Shown: positions 45,901 to 54,281 of the stretch, piece after piece | Layout: every line of letters begins with the position of its first letter | How positions within the stretch are numbered: position 1 is the stretch's first letter | DNA from: Streptomyces pseudovenezuelae | Lineage (GTDB): Bacteria > Actinomycetota > Actinomycetes > Streptomycetales > Streptomycetaceae | Length of the DNA: 64,000 bases | Direction: 5' to 3' | Assembly: GCF_029892565.1 (NCBI RefSeq) | Contig: NZ_JARXVH010000005.1 | Location: 682,001 to 746,000, forward strand | Made by a program: the position numbers and the translations under genes | Notes under the pieces: generated by a model | What the model was told of the DNA's origin: nothing | The model's database searches: none | The model's input: the letters and a program-made list of their open reading frames with translations, nothing else

Positions 45901-47386
45901 CGGAGGCCGCAGGAGGAGCCGGGGGAACTGCGGCTGAGGAGCCGATACGCCGGGCCGGAGCCCTCCGTGCTCCCATCACCAGGTCCAGGCGGCGCAGCGC
46001 CTCTACGGCGGTCGGCCGGTCGTCCGGAGCCGTCGCGCACAACTTCTGCAACCAGTGGGCCAGTTCGACGCGGACCTCGGCGGTTTCGAGGACCTGCGCA
46101 GGGAGACGCCCTCCCGCGTCGGCCTGCTCGGTGGCGGAGGTGAACGGCAGCTCGCCGGTGAGGAGCTGGAACGCGATGACACCGACCGCGTAGATGTCCG
46201 ACTTCATGCCCATCGCCGCCGGGTCGGCATGGCACTCGGGCGCCAGATACGCGCGATCAGCGACCTGGTACGCCTCCCGCATGACCGTGTGGGCGCGGCG
46301 CTGCGCGGTCTTCGCGTACTCGAAACCGGTCAGCGTCGCCCGGCCGTCCTGCGCGATCAGCACGGTGGACGGGTTCAGCTCGCGGTGCGCGATCAGGCGG
46401 CTGTGCGCATGGGCCAGGCCCATCAGCATGTGACGGATCGTCCGCAGCTTCGCGTCGGCGGTCAGCGGGTCTGCAGCCCCGTTCAGGTGCAGGGCGAGGG
46501 CGTGCCCCGGAACGTCGTCGTAGACGGTGACGAAGGAGTCCTTGTCCTCGTCGGCGAAGAAATCCCGCACCCCGACGATGTTCGGGTGCGAGGGCAGCTT
46601 GCCGAGCGCCTCGTACGCGATGCCGATCCGCTTCTGCTGCTGGAGCCGCTCGGCCTCCGGCGCGTACGGATCGGCCCTGCGGACGGAGAGCCGGACCGTG
46701 CCCGACCCCTGCACCGCGAGAGCGTTCTTCGCCCGGTACTCGTGGTGGACGTCGTCGCCCTCCTCCGGGCCCGTCTCACTCAGCCGCTCGATCACTTCCC
46801 AGCTGCCGAACCGCAGAGGGCCCGACGGCGGCCGGGACGAACCCTGCACCGCGCGCACAATCAGCTCGTGGTGCGCCGAGACGTCCGTGTCGAAGCGGTT
46901 GGTCGAGGTGGGTACGCGGCTCACGTCCGCGAGCCGGCCGATCAGGTCCGGGAGGGTGACGGTGTCACGGGCGTCGTGCTGACGGGGCGTCCGGTCGACG
47001 AGCAGGGCATCGGGTGCGGGCAGGACGACGAGGGCGTCCGTGTAGAGCCGGGACAGCGGACGGTGGGCCGTCTCCAGGAGGGTCTTCAGTTGCTTGGCGT
47101 GCCCGCGGAGCTTCGGCAGCGGGGAGCGGAACGGCGCCCGGTGAGAGGGCTGCCAGCGGCCGCCGTCGACCTCGATGCGGCCCCGGGTGCCCTTGACGTC
47201 GATGACGTACACGGCGTGCCCGGTGATCACGACGAGGTCGACCTCGAACAGCTCGTTCCGGTTGTACGGAATCTCGACGGAGTGCAGGACCGTCCAGTCG
47301 TCGGGGGCATGATCACGCAGGTGCGCGATCACCCTCCGCTCGGCATCGTTGACGGCCTCCCCAACAGCAACGATCCTGGCACCCAT
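42980..47386 (-). CDS. MAD6-like protein kinase: NERD, pseudokinase, kinase and P-loop domains
   Basis: This 1,468-residue signalling protein has four modules. An N-terminal NERD nuclease-related domain has Asp50 and Asp63-x-Lys65. A first kinase-like domain (~150-470) has HRE (334-336) in place of HRD and GFE (354-356) in place of DFG, so it is a probable pseudokinase. A second kinase domain (~510-810) has intact HCD (Asp649), Lys651, Asn654 and DFG (666-668). A C-terminal NTPase carries Walker A 'TGNAGDGKT' (884-892). It resembles MAD6 of MADS and, more distantly, PglW of BREX. ATG 47386 overlaps the stop of the S-subunit gene (TGATG). It probably senses phage and phosphorylates partners. 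Confidence 0.82.
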   Translation of the reverse strand: MGARIVAVGEAVNDAERRVIAHLRDHAPDDWTVLHSVEIPYNRNELFEVDLVVITGHAVYVIDVKGTRGRIEVDGGRWQPSHRAPFRSPLPKLRGHAKQLKTLLETAHRPLSRLYTDALVVLPAPDALLVDRTPRQHDARDTVTLPDLIGRLADVSRVPTSTNRFDTDVSAHHELIVRAVQGSSRPPSGPLRFGSWEVIERLSETGPEEGDDVHHEYRAKNALAVQGSGTVRLSVRRADPYAPEAERLQQQKRIGIAYEALGKLPSHPNIVGVRDFFADEDKDSFVTVYDDVPGHALALHLNGAADPLTADAKLRTIRHMLMGLAHAHSRLIAHRELNPSTVLIAQDGRATLTGFEYAKTAQRRAHTVMREAYQVADRAYLAPECHADPAAMGMKSDIYAVGVIAFQLLTGELPFTSATEQADAGGRLPAQVLETAEVRVELAHWLQKLCATAPDDRPTAVEALRRLDLVMGARRAPARRIGSSAAVPPAPPAASAGQPVQDGPRGPEFYRDLPADHQLGTKYLVRHRLGRPGSFGVAYRVYDTIRSVDRAVKLVLRDRDSVLERLRREAGVLDRLQNAPHPNVVSMVDADRLMPPDEYPYLVFEFVEGKDVAEVIRGGRMGAADVLRLAIDTARGLRHIHERGVWHCDIKPSNLLWTDDGVKLIDFGISKTSDSSEGHSYTSPRYSPPDLDQVPADASGYTDRDLFGLGVTLYEALTGGQYPWEGVGRPSPGVPPVDPRTAYSGFGDLAPGFAEIMLRTISPYRAERFSTAEELLRALEALESARVAPAPPPPAVAPLSSSERAEQPPAPSSEPGTGQESQEPEPNTNPFVAHLQTLYSQSRRSNRGTRGLDPQTMSVYVETALDRELVPALREGRHALVVVTGNAGDGKTAFLERFERQARELGAEFGPRRANGSDFTLAEHRFRTNHDGSQDEGEVSGDDVLDEFFAPFAGADASAWPVAGETRLIAINEGRLVDFLSHHHDRFPHLAKVANLGLAGRDTGQAVAIVNLNARDVAARSLDADGEPQDGESLLERMLDRMTHDRFWEDCERCDLAATCYARHNAQTFQHPAAGPQAARRLRRLYEVTQMRGRLHITLRDLRSALAYTLTSGRDCAEIHQLHAAGSVQEILDSFYFSAHLGAPATADGSPRERDRLLTLLREADVAAVPQPQLDRRLDYAGLLEDRALVAVDGRGDRDRVLLRGAFEQLGRSVTERVSQTAAHRHYVDAARRLLYFELHDEDRAERMLSYPSVLHFMALLSRVTQTGSKERDRILRALNRGEGLVAPERIGDALALKVRDVPGGTIRTFRRFPAEGFRLEPGNAAASPYIESGRTSLRLSYRDPAGSQGGTAELDIRLDLFELLQRFERGYRPSVTDLQGQQLALAVFKNRLAAVPYQEILLTTNGHDLRRIHRTEDSVLHMEELTARSGDDNGGADGDDPAGAGTATDPVAGIAGDVARAEETTWR

Positions 47387-48810
47387 CAGCCGACGGCCTC
47401 CTCGATGGCGGTGGTGAGCAGCGCGAGGGCCCGGTCCTCTAGGACATCGGCTTGGTCGCGGCATTTGTAGGCGTGGCGGACGGTGGCGGCGATGCGGGCG
47501 CGGGCAGCGGGGGATGCGAGAGGGACCGGCAATTCACGCAGGAACCTCGGGTGGTATTCCTGCTGCTTGCCCCCAACGCTGAACGACCGAAGGGCGCGGA
47601 ATGCTGCCTCAGACCTGAAGAAGGCGAACAGGTAGGCACCAGGTACGTCAGAGTCCCCGCTGACGACACGAACGTAGTCCTGACTGTACGCATGCTTAAG
47701 CCATGACCCAGTCACGAGAATGGAGCGGCTGTACACCTCGTTCTCGCCGAGGGTGCCGCGCGCGGCAATCAGAATCGTCTCGTTCTGGAGCCGAATGTCA
47801 TCAGGAGCGTGCGCTTCGCTGATCCAGCGTCCTTCGGGGCGCAACCAGAACGACTGACGTTGGCCGACGAGGCGGATGCCATGCTCTGAATCACTGTCGA
47901 TCCGCTTGAACCGGGCGCCCGTACGCAGGCTGCCGCCCTCGCAGATGGAGCCGAGCGATCGGCCACGCACGGAACCCAACTTCTCGACCAACCGTTGCGC
48001 TCTTGGCGCGAAATTCAAAGCTCGCAGCGAGGCAGAGCCCACGCTCGGAACCTCGAACCCGAGGTCCCGCTCCTGCTGATGCCAGCGGACATCGATCAGA
48101 TCGGGCAGCCCCACGCTCGTGAAGAGGTCTTTCGTCGCGCTGACCGAGGACGACTGGAACTCTGCACGCAGCCGCGCGCACTCTTCCACCAGGTCGTGGA
48201 TCTGACCCTCGAGCTTCATTCCCAATCGCGGCACCGGCAGCCCCGCGATGTGATGAGGCTCGATGTGCTTCACGGCCGAGCCATACACCGACCCTCGCAC
48301 GAGCGACTCGCCGAATTTGCTGAGCAGGAAGGCGTACAGATACCCGGACTTGATCTTCTCCGGGTCGGGTTCGACCTTGAGGGTGTCCTGCGATGACCAG
48401 CAGTCACTCATATCGGGCCGGACGTAGGCCCGCCGACCGGCATTGAATCCCGAGCACGAGATCAGCGTCATCCCGGGCTTGAGTTGGAGATAGGACAAGG
48501 TCGACGACTCCGCGTCCGACTTACGCAACCGGGGCAGCCCGGTCAAGTCAGCCGCCATCATGTCCTTCGTCCCGAGAAACGGCACGCTGTGTTCGGGGTC
48601 GGTGAGATAGACCCGCCGGAACATGGGCCCGTTGAAGATGCCGCCGTTATGCCCCACCGTCAGCCTCGCCAGCGGTTCCGTCTTCGGCAACTGCTCCAGC
48701 AGCTTCTTCGTCTTCATCGACCCCGCCACATACGGCGAGGCATCGAGCCGAAGCCCCTGGTCCGCGAACCAGTCGGACTTAACCGGGTTGGACAGCTCGG
48801 CGACCTTCAC
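47386..48810 (-). CDS. Type I restriction-like specificity subunit (MAD5-like)
   Basis: This 474-residue HsdS-like protein contributes DNA recognition to the methylase encoded just upstream. Two target-recognition halves are visible, each ending in a helical spacer: 'HIAGLPVPRLGMKLEGQIHD' near 190, and 'QQEYHPRFLRELPVPLASPA' near 425. The first half begins 'DASPYVAGSMKTKKLLEQL'. GTG 48810 overlaps the methylase stop by four bases. The position between methylase and kinase matches MAD5. With two different halves it should recognise a bipartite asymmetric site, which cannot be read from sequence. Confidence 0.85.
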   Translation of the reverse strand: MKVAELSNPVKSDWFADQGLRLDASPYVAGSMKTKKLLEQLPKTEPLARLTVGHNGGIFNGPMFRRVYLTDPEHSVPFLGTKDMMAADLTGLPRLRKSDAESSTLSYLQLKPGMTLISCSGFNAGRRAYVRPDMSDCWSSQDTLKVEPDPEKIKSGYLYAFLLSKFGESLVRGSVYGSAVKHIEPHHIAGLPVPRLGMKLEGQIHDLVEECARLRAEFQSSSVSATKDLFTSVGLPDLIDVRWHQQERDLGFEVPSVGSASLRALNFAPRAQRLVEKLGSVRGRSLGSICEGGSLRTGARFKRIDSDSEHGIRLVGQRQSFWLRPEGRWISEAHAPDDIRLQNETILIAARGTLGENEVYSRSILVTGSWLKHAYSQDYVRVVSGDSDVPGAYLFAFFRSEAAFRALRSFSVGGKQQEYHPRFLRELPVPLASPAARARIAATVRHAYKCRDQADVLEDRALALLTTAIEEAVG

Positions 48811-50963
48811 GCCCCGGCCTCCGTTCCCGCAGACCCGGCCGTACGCGGATCCACACCCGGCACCGGGTACTCGGCCCGGAACTTCCGGTATTTCTCCGCG
48901 ATCACAGGCAGATCGTTGTCGATGACCTTCTTGCTGCGGGTCAGCGGCCGGGTCACCTCCTTGCCCCGGATACGGAGCCGCTCCATGACGACCTCCGTCT
49001 CCACCACGATCTCCCCGTTGGACTCACGCTTGTAGAGGTCGTTGCCACGCCGGTCGAAGCCGACCTTCTCGGCGACCGCCATGAAGACGGGGTAGGCCTT
49101 CTCCGTCCCGAGGTCGTGGTTCTGGATCTCCTGCCGGGTCTTGCGCTTCAGGAAAAGGAGCGTGGTGAGGATGTTGACGTTGGCGTCAACGATGAACGTC
49201 TCCACCGGCAGCTCGACGCTCGCGAGGACCCAGCAGTTCCGCAGAATGTAGCGGCGGATCGCCTCGTCCGTCGGTCCGGGGTTCGACAGGATGCCGTTCG
49301 GCAAGACGATGCCGATCCGTCCACCGGGCTTGACCCACTCGATGGCGCGCTGGATGAACAACTGTTCCGGCGCCATGCTCGACGGCATGCTGGTCGTGCT
49401 CGCCTCGACCTCGCCAGTTTCCTTGTTGCGCCCCCAGGACCTGGCGATCCCGTTGCGGAACGAGCCGAGCACCGACTCGTCACTGACCGGGATGTCCGCA
49501 CCGAAGGGCGGGTTGGTCAGGAGTACGTCCACGGTGGGCTTGTCGAGCGGGATCTTCTTCTTCGCCGCCTCGACGCCTGGGAGGTGTCCCTGCGGGAAGG
49601 CGAGCGAGTCCATGTGGAAGACATTCCCTGTGGTTTGCGCCAGGGTCATGATCGCCATGGTTGTCGCGCGCACCAGAAACGGGTCGAAGTCGGAGCCGAA
49701 CAGGTGCTTCTCCGCGTACTCCTTGAGCTTGTCGCCGTACCGCTCCCGCTCCTCCTTCTCATCCGGGAAGCCGAGCGTGCCGGCCTCCTTCTTCCAGGTT
49801 TGGTGCAGGTGCTTGAGGGTGGCCTGGAGGAAGCCGCCGGTGCCGCAGGTCGGGTCGAGGACGGTCTCGTCCTCCTTCGGGTCGAGCATCTCGACCATCA
49901 GGTTGACCGCGCCGCGCGGGGTGAAGTACTGGCCTCGGTCGCCGCGCAGGTTGGTGCCGACGAGCTCCTGGTAGGCAATGCCCTTGGCGTCGACGTCCGT
50001 GCCGCTCAGGTCGTACGGAGCGAGTTCGCTGACGATGAAGGCGAGGGCCCGGTCGGATAGGGTGATCTCGTCGGTGGGCTTGAAGACGCCCTTGTACTCG
50101 CCCTTGACGTCCTCGAAAAGCTCCTTGACGCGCTTACTGATGGCCGCGCGCCCGTTCTCGTCAAACATCTCCTTCAGACCGGTGCGGAACCGGCCGTGCA
50201 CGGAGCCGTGGCTGACCCTCTCGTCGTACATCTTGGCGAAGAGAAGGTAGAGGAACTGCCAGAAGGCGGCGTCCTTGGGCATGCCCTCATTGCCGTGGAT
50301 GTAGTTGTGGCAGCGCCGGAAAGCGATCTTAAGCATCTCCGGGTCGGCCTGGCGCAGCCGCTGGTGCGAGGCGACGGTGCGGCTGCCGAGGGTTCCGTCG
50401 GCAACCTCCCAGTCGCTGCGGTCCTCGAAGTCGGCGCCGAAGTCGCCGACCACCTTCTTGAGGAAAAAGAAGTCGACACCGTCAGTCCACATGCCGTCCG
50501 CGCACTGCGGGCGGTCCTCGTTGCCCATCAGTTCCTGGAGCTCCTCCAGGTCCTTCCGGGCCTGGTCGGGCTCGCGGAGCTTAACGACGTACTTCCCGCG
50601 TTTGGGCTCCTGCTTGCAGATCACCACCCGCCGGAGGTTTGCCGTGGTGTGCGGGGCCCCGGATTCAAAGATCGCGATGTCGGCCTTCTTGCTCCGCTTC
50701 CGCTTGGCACCCTCCTCGCTGACTGTGACGGAAAAGTCGCGCTGCATGTCGCCGGGGTCGATGCCGTGCTCGTGCACCAGGGCGCGGGCGATCCGCTGCC
50801 GGACCTTTTCCTTCTCCGTCTCCCTGATCGCTTCGCCAGAGATGTAGTCGACGACCTGGCCCTCCTTGAGGGTCGTGACCTTAGGCTCGGAGCCCTCCGC
50901 GACAGGCTCTGTGTCCTCCTCGGGCCGCTGCGGGATGTCCAGGTCCAAGGTCAGTTCCTCCAT
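48807..50963 (-). CDS. N6-adenine DNA methylase with N-terminal nuclease-like domain (MAD2-like)
   Basis: This 718-residue HsdM-type methylase has SAM-binding motif I 'DPTCGTGGF' (370-378) and catalytic motif IV 'NPPF' (484-487), both intact. Before the methylase core lies an extra ~160-residue region resembling the HsdR N-terminal nuclease domain: Asp95 in 'KADIAIFE' and Glu119-Pro-Lys121 in 'VVICKQEPK', a candidate PD-(D/E)xK core. Cleavage is therefore possible but unproven. It acts with the S subunit to modify host DNA and is equivalent to MAD2. Start ATG 50963 has an AGGAAAG ribosome site with a rather long spacer. Confidence 0.87.
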   Translation of the reverse strand: MEELTLDLDIPQRPEEDTEPVAEGSEPKVTTLKEGQVVDYISGEAIRETEKEKVRQRIARALVHEHGIDPGDMQRDFSVTVSEEGAKRKRSKKADIAIFESGAPHTTANLRRVVICKQEPKRGKYVVKLREPDQARKDLEELQELMGNEDRPQCADGMWTDGVDFFFLKKVVGDFGADFEDRSDWEVADGTLGSRTVASHQRLRQADPEMLKIAFRRCHNYIHGNEGMPKDAAFWQFLYLLFAKMYDERVSHGSVHGRFRTGLKEMFDENGRAAISKRVKELFEDVKGEYKGVFKPTDEITLSDRALAFIVSELAPYDLSGTDVDAKGIAYQELVGTNLRGDRGQYFTPRGAVNLMVEMLDPKEDETVLDPTCGTGGFLQATLKHLHQTWKKEAGTLGFPDEKEERERYGDKLKEYAEKHLFGSDFDPFLVRATTMAIMTLAQTTGNVFHMDSLAFPQGHLPGVEAAKKKIPLDKPTVDVLLTNPPFGADIPVSDESVLGSFRNGIARSWGRNKETGEVEASTTSMPSSMAPEQLFIQRAIEWVKPGGRIGIVLPNGILSNPGPTDEAIRRYILRNCWVLASVELPVETFIVDANVNILTTLLFLKRKTRQEIQNHDLGTEKAYPVFMAVAEKVGFDRRGNDLYKRESNGEIVVETEVVMERLRIRGKEVTRPLTRSKKVIDNDLPVIAEKYRKFRAEYPVPGVDPRTAGSAGTEAGA

Positions 50964-51171
50964 CGACGTGCTGCTACTTTCCTGTGCTCGGTGGTGCGGC
51001 TGAGGGCCTGCGCCCTGGGGCGGTCCGTGCGTGCGCCGTCACATCCGCCACCTGCGATCCTACGGCCGCAGGGGCGCCTCCGAAGGCGCGTTCCGCCAGG
51101 CCGGAGGGTGCGCAGGTCAGTGCCCCCGGACCCTACAGGGGAGCACCGACAAGGCCTGGGCTGAGGCGGGT

Positions 51172-51204
51172 GACGGGGCTGGGCCAGTGGCGCCCCAGCC
51201 CGTT
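51172..51204 (-). terminator. Imperfect hairpin between the AIPR and methylase genes
   Basis: The 256-base gap 50964-51219 holds no gene. On the minus strand ACGGGCTGGG pairs with CCCAGCCCCGT (one bulged base) about 16 bases after the AIPR stop. It has no U-run. It could partly terminate or attenuate transcription, letting AIPR and the five downstream genes be expressed at different levels. A separate methylase promoter in the gap is also possible. Confidence 0.45.
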
Positions 51205-51219
51205 ACTCCCTGGCTCCGC

Positions 51220-53331
51220 TCACTTCTCCGTCGGCTCGTTGCCCTCCCGCAGCCGCACCGCCAGCGCCAGCTCGTCCAGCGACCCCTGCCCCGGCACGAA
51301 CCATCGGATCGTGCCCTGCGCCGCGCTGTCCACGCCGGACGCCTCACGGCGCATCTTCCGCGCGAGGCCACTGGGCGAGTACCACTCGTCGTCAGCGTGC
51401 CACTGCAAGGGGTTACGCCCCACCTCGTTGCTCCACGTCGCCTGGGCCCGCCGCGGATCCGCCGCCAGCCACTCAGTCATCTCGCGGCGCTCCGGCTTGC
51501 TGTACGGGCGGAACTCCAGAACCGTGCCCTCCTCGATCTCGCCGGCGGCGACAAGGGTCGTCACGGCGTTCACCTTCCGCCCTCGGGCCTCGGCCGTGGC
51601 GACCTGGTAGTCATCGTTGAGCTCCGGGGCTTTCTCCTCGGAGTCGAGCTTGCGCAGAGCCGCACGTACCACTCGCTCAATCCGTTCCGTGTTCCGGACG
51701 GCGGCGATGATGTGGCTGGTCGTGCCGTACTCGTTGTCAATCGCATCGAGCACCCAGGACAGGGACTCACGGACCAGGTCGGGCACCTTGGCGAGCTCCG
51801 TTGCCCAGTCACACTCCGGATCCTCGATGGCCCGGGTGTCCAGGCGGCGATAAACGATGTGGGTGACCAGGAGGTCACCGTAGAAGGCCGCCGCGTCAGC
51901 GCGCCACACCAGCCCCTCACGCAGGAACTGCAGCTGCGCCCGGACCTCACGGAGAAGCTCGACGCTGCGCCAGACCTTGAAGACGTTCGGTTCGGGGCCG
52001 AAGGTCTCCTGGTAGTTGTGGTCCTCCCACAGCCCGGCGAGGTTGTCGTCACGCTTAGCCACGGCTGCGAGCCGGGCGTTCGGGCTGACAGCCGCGAGCG
52101 CCTCGGCGGCCTCGGTGATGGAGCAGCCGTGCGCCGGGTCGGGGACCGTCTCGCCGCGCTTAATGACGTAACTGCGCTTGAGGAGCATAGCGAAGTCGTC
52201 GCGAAGTCTGACCTGGCCGGGGTCAAGCGACTTGAAGTCGCGCTCCTCGATCGGGTTCTGCGTGTTCGTGGTGGTGGTCACCTGGTCGCCGAAGCCGGGC
52301 GGGCAGTCCTCCAGGGAGATCAGGCGTACAAGGACCCGCCCGTCCTGCGCCGCGCCCGTGTCCTCGGTGAAGGCCCGGTAGATGGCACTCACCGTCTGCG
52401 CGCCGTTGACCACACTGACTCCGGACAGCTGGAAGTTGCCCACTTTGCCGGGCAGCGCCCGGCCGATCGGCTGGATCGACTCGCACAGCATGGTGATGCC
52501 GTTACTGAAGTACCAGAAGTGCTCGGGCTCCTCCCGCAGGGTCTCCCTGATCTTGGAGTTGACGTCGCTCTCGTCGAGGGAGTCACGGATGTTCCGGGCG
52601 AAGAGGCCGCGCCGGTGCTCCTCATAGAGATCGGCGAGGTCGGGGACAGTCATGGTGCCGTACATCGCCTTGTATGGCCTCGACTCCTGACCGAAGCACT
52701 CCAACTGCACCTTGGTGTCGATCTTCGGTGCGGCGGAATCGCCGAGAGTCGCGCGGTGGAAGTCGCGCAGGTCGAGGACCTTGACTTCAACCATGTCGCG
52801 GACGACCTGGTTCTGCTCGTCCTGCTTCATCTTGATCAGCTCGCGCACGCCGTCGCTGAGCGGCGCCTCGCGCATGAGGGCGAGCACCAGGGTGATCTTC
52901 GGAGTGCCGGAGTCGTAGGCCCGCTCGATGTCGGGGACGAACGGCTGGAAGCGGCGGTTGAACCGGCCGAAGTTCCGGTCGAGCATCAGCTCCAGACCGT
53001 GGAACATCTTGTGCACCTCGGCCTCGCCGAAGCTACCTTTGTTCTGGTCACTCCACTTCGCCTGCACCAGACAGATCCGAGAGCGCGTGGTTCCGAAGTC
53101 CACGGCGATCGAGTCGAGGCCCTGGTCGTCCTGCCCGTCGAAGACTCGTGTGGCGGCGATCCGGTCACTGCACGGGTGCTCGATCTGCGCGGCGAGCGCG
53201 GCCAGACCACGGCTCAGGAGCGCCTGATGGCGATTGGCCTCCGACAGGCGCGCCTGGTCCGACATATCGATGAGGCCGGTGAAACGGTCCTCGATCGCCT
53301 TGCGGACGTACCCCACGTGCAGCTTGCTCAC
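51220..53331 (-). CDS. AIPR family protein (abortive infection type)
   Basis: This 703-residue protein contains the AIPR domain (PF10592) of phage-resistance proteins: 'FARNIRDSLDESDVNSKIRE', 'EHFWYFSNGITMLCESIQ' and 'SGVSVVNGAQTVSAIYRAF'. The N-terminal part has an Mrr-like nuclease signature: Asp73 in 'GLDSIAVDF' and Gln90-x-Lys92 in 'ICLVQAKWSD'. It is the first gene of the defence operon, in the place where MAD1, MAD3 or MAD4 would be expected. The GTG start at 53331 follows AGGGGTGG. It probably supplies a nuclease or abortive-infection effector, which is an inference from the family. Confidence 0.85.
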   Translation of the reverse strand: MSKLHVGYVRKAIEDRFTGLIDMSDQARLSEANRHQALLSRGLAALAAQIEHPCSDRIAATRVFDGQDDQGLDSIAVDFGTTRSRICLVQAKWSDQNKGSFGEAEVHKMFHGLELMLDRNFGRFNRRFQPFVPDIERAYDSGTPKITLVLALMREAPLSDGVRELIKMKQDEQNQVVRDMVEVKVLDLRDFHRATLGDSAAPKIDTKVQLECFGQESRPYKAMYGTMTVPDLADLYEEHRRGLFARNIRDSLDESDVNSKIRETLREEPEHFWYFSNGITMLCESIQPIGRALPGKVGNFQLSGVSVVNGAQTVSAIYRAFTEDTGAAQDGRVLVRLISLEDCPPGFGDQVTTTTNTQNPIEERDFKSLDPGQVRLRDDFAMLLKRSYVIKRGETVPDPAHGCSITEAAEALAAVSPNARLAAVAKRDDNLAGLWEDHNYQETFGPEPNVFKVWRSVELLREVRAQLQFLREGLVWRADAAAFYGDLLVTHIVYRRLDTRAIEDPECDWATELAKVPDLVRESLSWVLDAIDNEYGTTSHIIAAVRNTERIERVVRAALRKLDSEEKAPELNDDYQVATAEARGRKVNAVTTLVAAGEIEEGTVLEFRPYSKPERREMTEWLAADPRRAQATWSNEVGRNPLQWHADDEWYSPSGLARKMRREASGVDSAAQGTIRWFVPGQGSLDELALAVRLREGNEPTEK

Positions 53332-53591
53332 GATCCACCCCTGTCAATGCCTCAGATCGTCAACACCCTATCGGTGGGCAGTCCTTGAGGCCGTATCTCA
53401 ACCGCTGATGGAAGGTGTAAATCGAACGGATTTCTCGCCGGGGGGTGACTTCCGGCTGTAGACGCATGAAGGCAGACACCTTGGTAGCTCGGAGGTGCGA
53501 ACCGAACAACTTCACGGTCTGGTCGAGACCGTCCGCAAGGAAGTGGGCGGGCACGCTTCGTGCTGGGGAAGGTTCGGCCCACACCCCCCAC
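53332..53591. other. Upstream region of the defence operon
   Basis: There is no gene here. It must contain the promoter of the minus-strand defence operon, but I cannot define the boxes. Confidence 0.4.
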
Positions 53592-53816
53592 TCACGACGG
53601 TGAGCTGTGCGGCCGGCGGGACCGGTCCTTCGACCCGTCTCGTCCGCCCTCGCGGAAGCGCCGCAACCAGGTATGCAGGGACTGTCGTGACGTGCCATAC
53701 GGGCGGGCCACCTCCGCCACCGGCGAACCGTCCAGCACCTTCACCACGGTCCGGAAGCGGTGCTCGACCGTCCAGTCCTCACCGGCGTTCCCAGCAGGAT
53801 CGGCTATCTCGTCCAT
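53592..53816 (-). pseudogene. N-terminal remnant of an IS481-like transposase
   Basis: The frame reads 'VEHRFRTVVKVLDGSPVAEV', 'YGTSRQSLHTWLRRFREGG' and 'DGSKDRSRRPHSSPS', the helix-turn-helix start of IS481-family transposases. It stops before any catalytic residue. It lies directly upstream of the defence operon, which is a typical island border. Confidence 0.7.
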
Positions 53817-53905
53817 GTCCGAACAACGAGCGCCACCCGTCAGGGTGTGCTCAGACCATCAAAAATCTTCCGCGACCGTCAAGCAAGTCCAGCACCAACG
53901 GCGTC

Positions 53906-54072
53906 AAGGATGAGCTGGGACTGCACATGTCGCAGGTCGAAGTCCGTATAGAGCACACTCTCGCCCGGCTGAAGGCCTGGTAGATCCTCCGCGACTGCCG
54001 CCTGAATGGCGACGGTGTGACCACGCCAAGCTCGGCATCGCACGCCTGCACAACCTCGCCCTCACCGGCTGA
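53906..54072 (+). pseudogene. C-terminal scrap of an IS5-like transposase
   Basis: Two frames give 'VRIEHTLARLKAW', a stop, 'ILRDCRLNGDGV' and, after a frame change, 'HAKLGIARLHNLALTG'. This is the end of DDE_Tnp_4-type transposases. A stop codon and a frameshift show decay. Nothing else is seen up to 54281. Confidence 0.6.
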
Positions 54073-54281
54073 ACAAGCAGCCCGCCCGGCAGGCGGCCTG
54101 AGCCGCACCATTCGGTAGGTCATTTACGGGACGACCCTTCGGTGCCGCCTAATTGCATGTGCGATCGGGGGTCTCCGCCACTCCCGCAGCTGAGTGGATC
54201 GCAGAGTGCCAATCCGAGTGAGGAATAGTCGGCGGGCTTCCTCGATTGATCTTGGTGCAAGGATCGCGGGAGGGGGCGCTG

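Noticed and set aside
42980..53331. BREX type 2 (Pgl) identity for the kinase/methylase operon
   Set aside because: The kinase resembles PglW in its NERD-kinase layout, but PglX, PglY and PglZ are absent, and the HsdM/HsdS pair plus the MAD7/MAD8-like proteins fit MADS better.
48807..53331. Ordinary type I restriction-modification system
   Set aside because: Methylase and specificity subunits are present, but no HsdR with helicase motifs is found. The coupled kinase and HerA-like genes point to a larger system.
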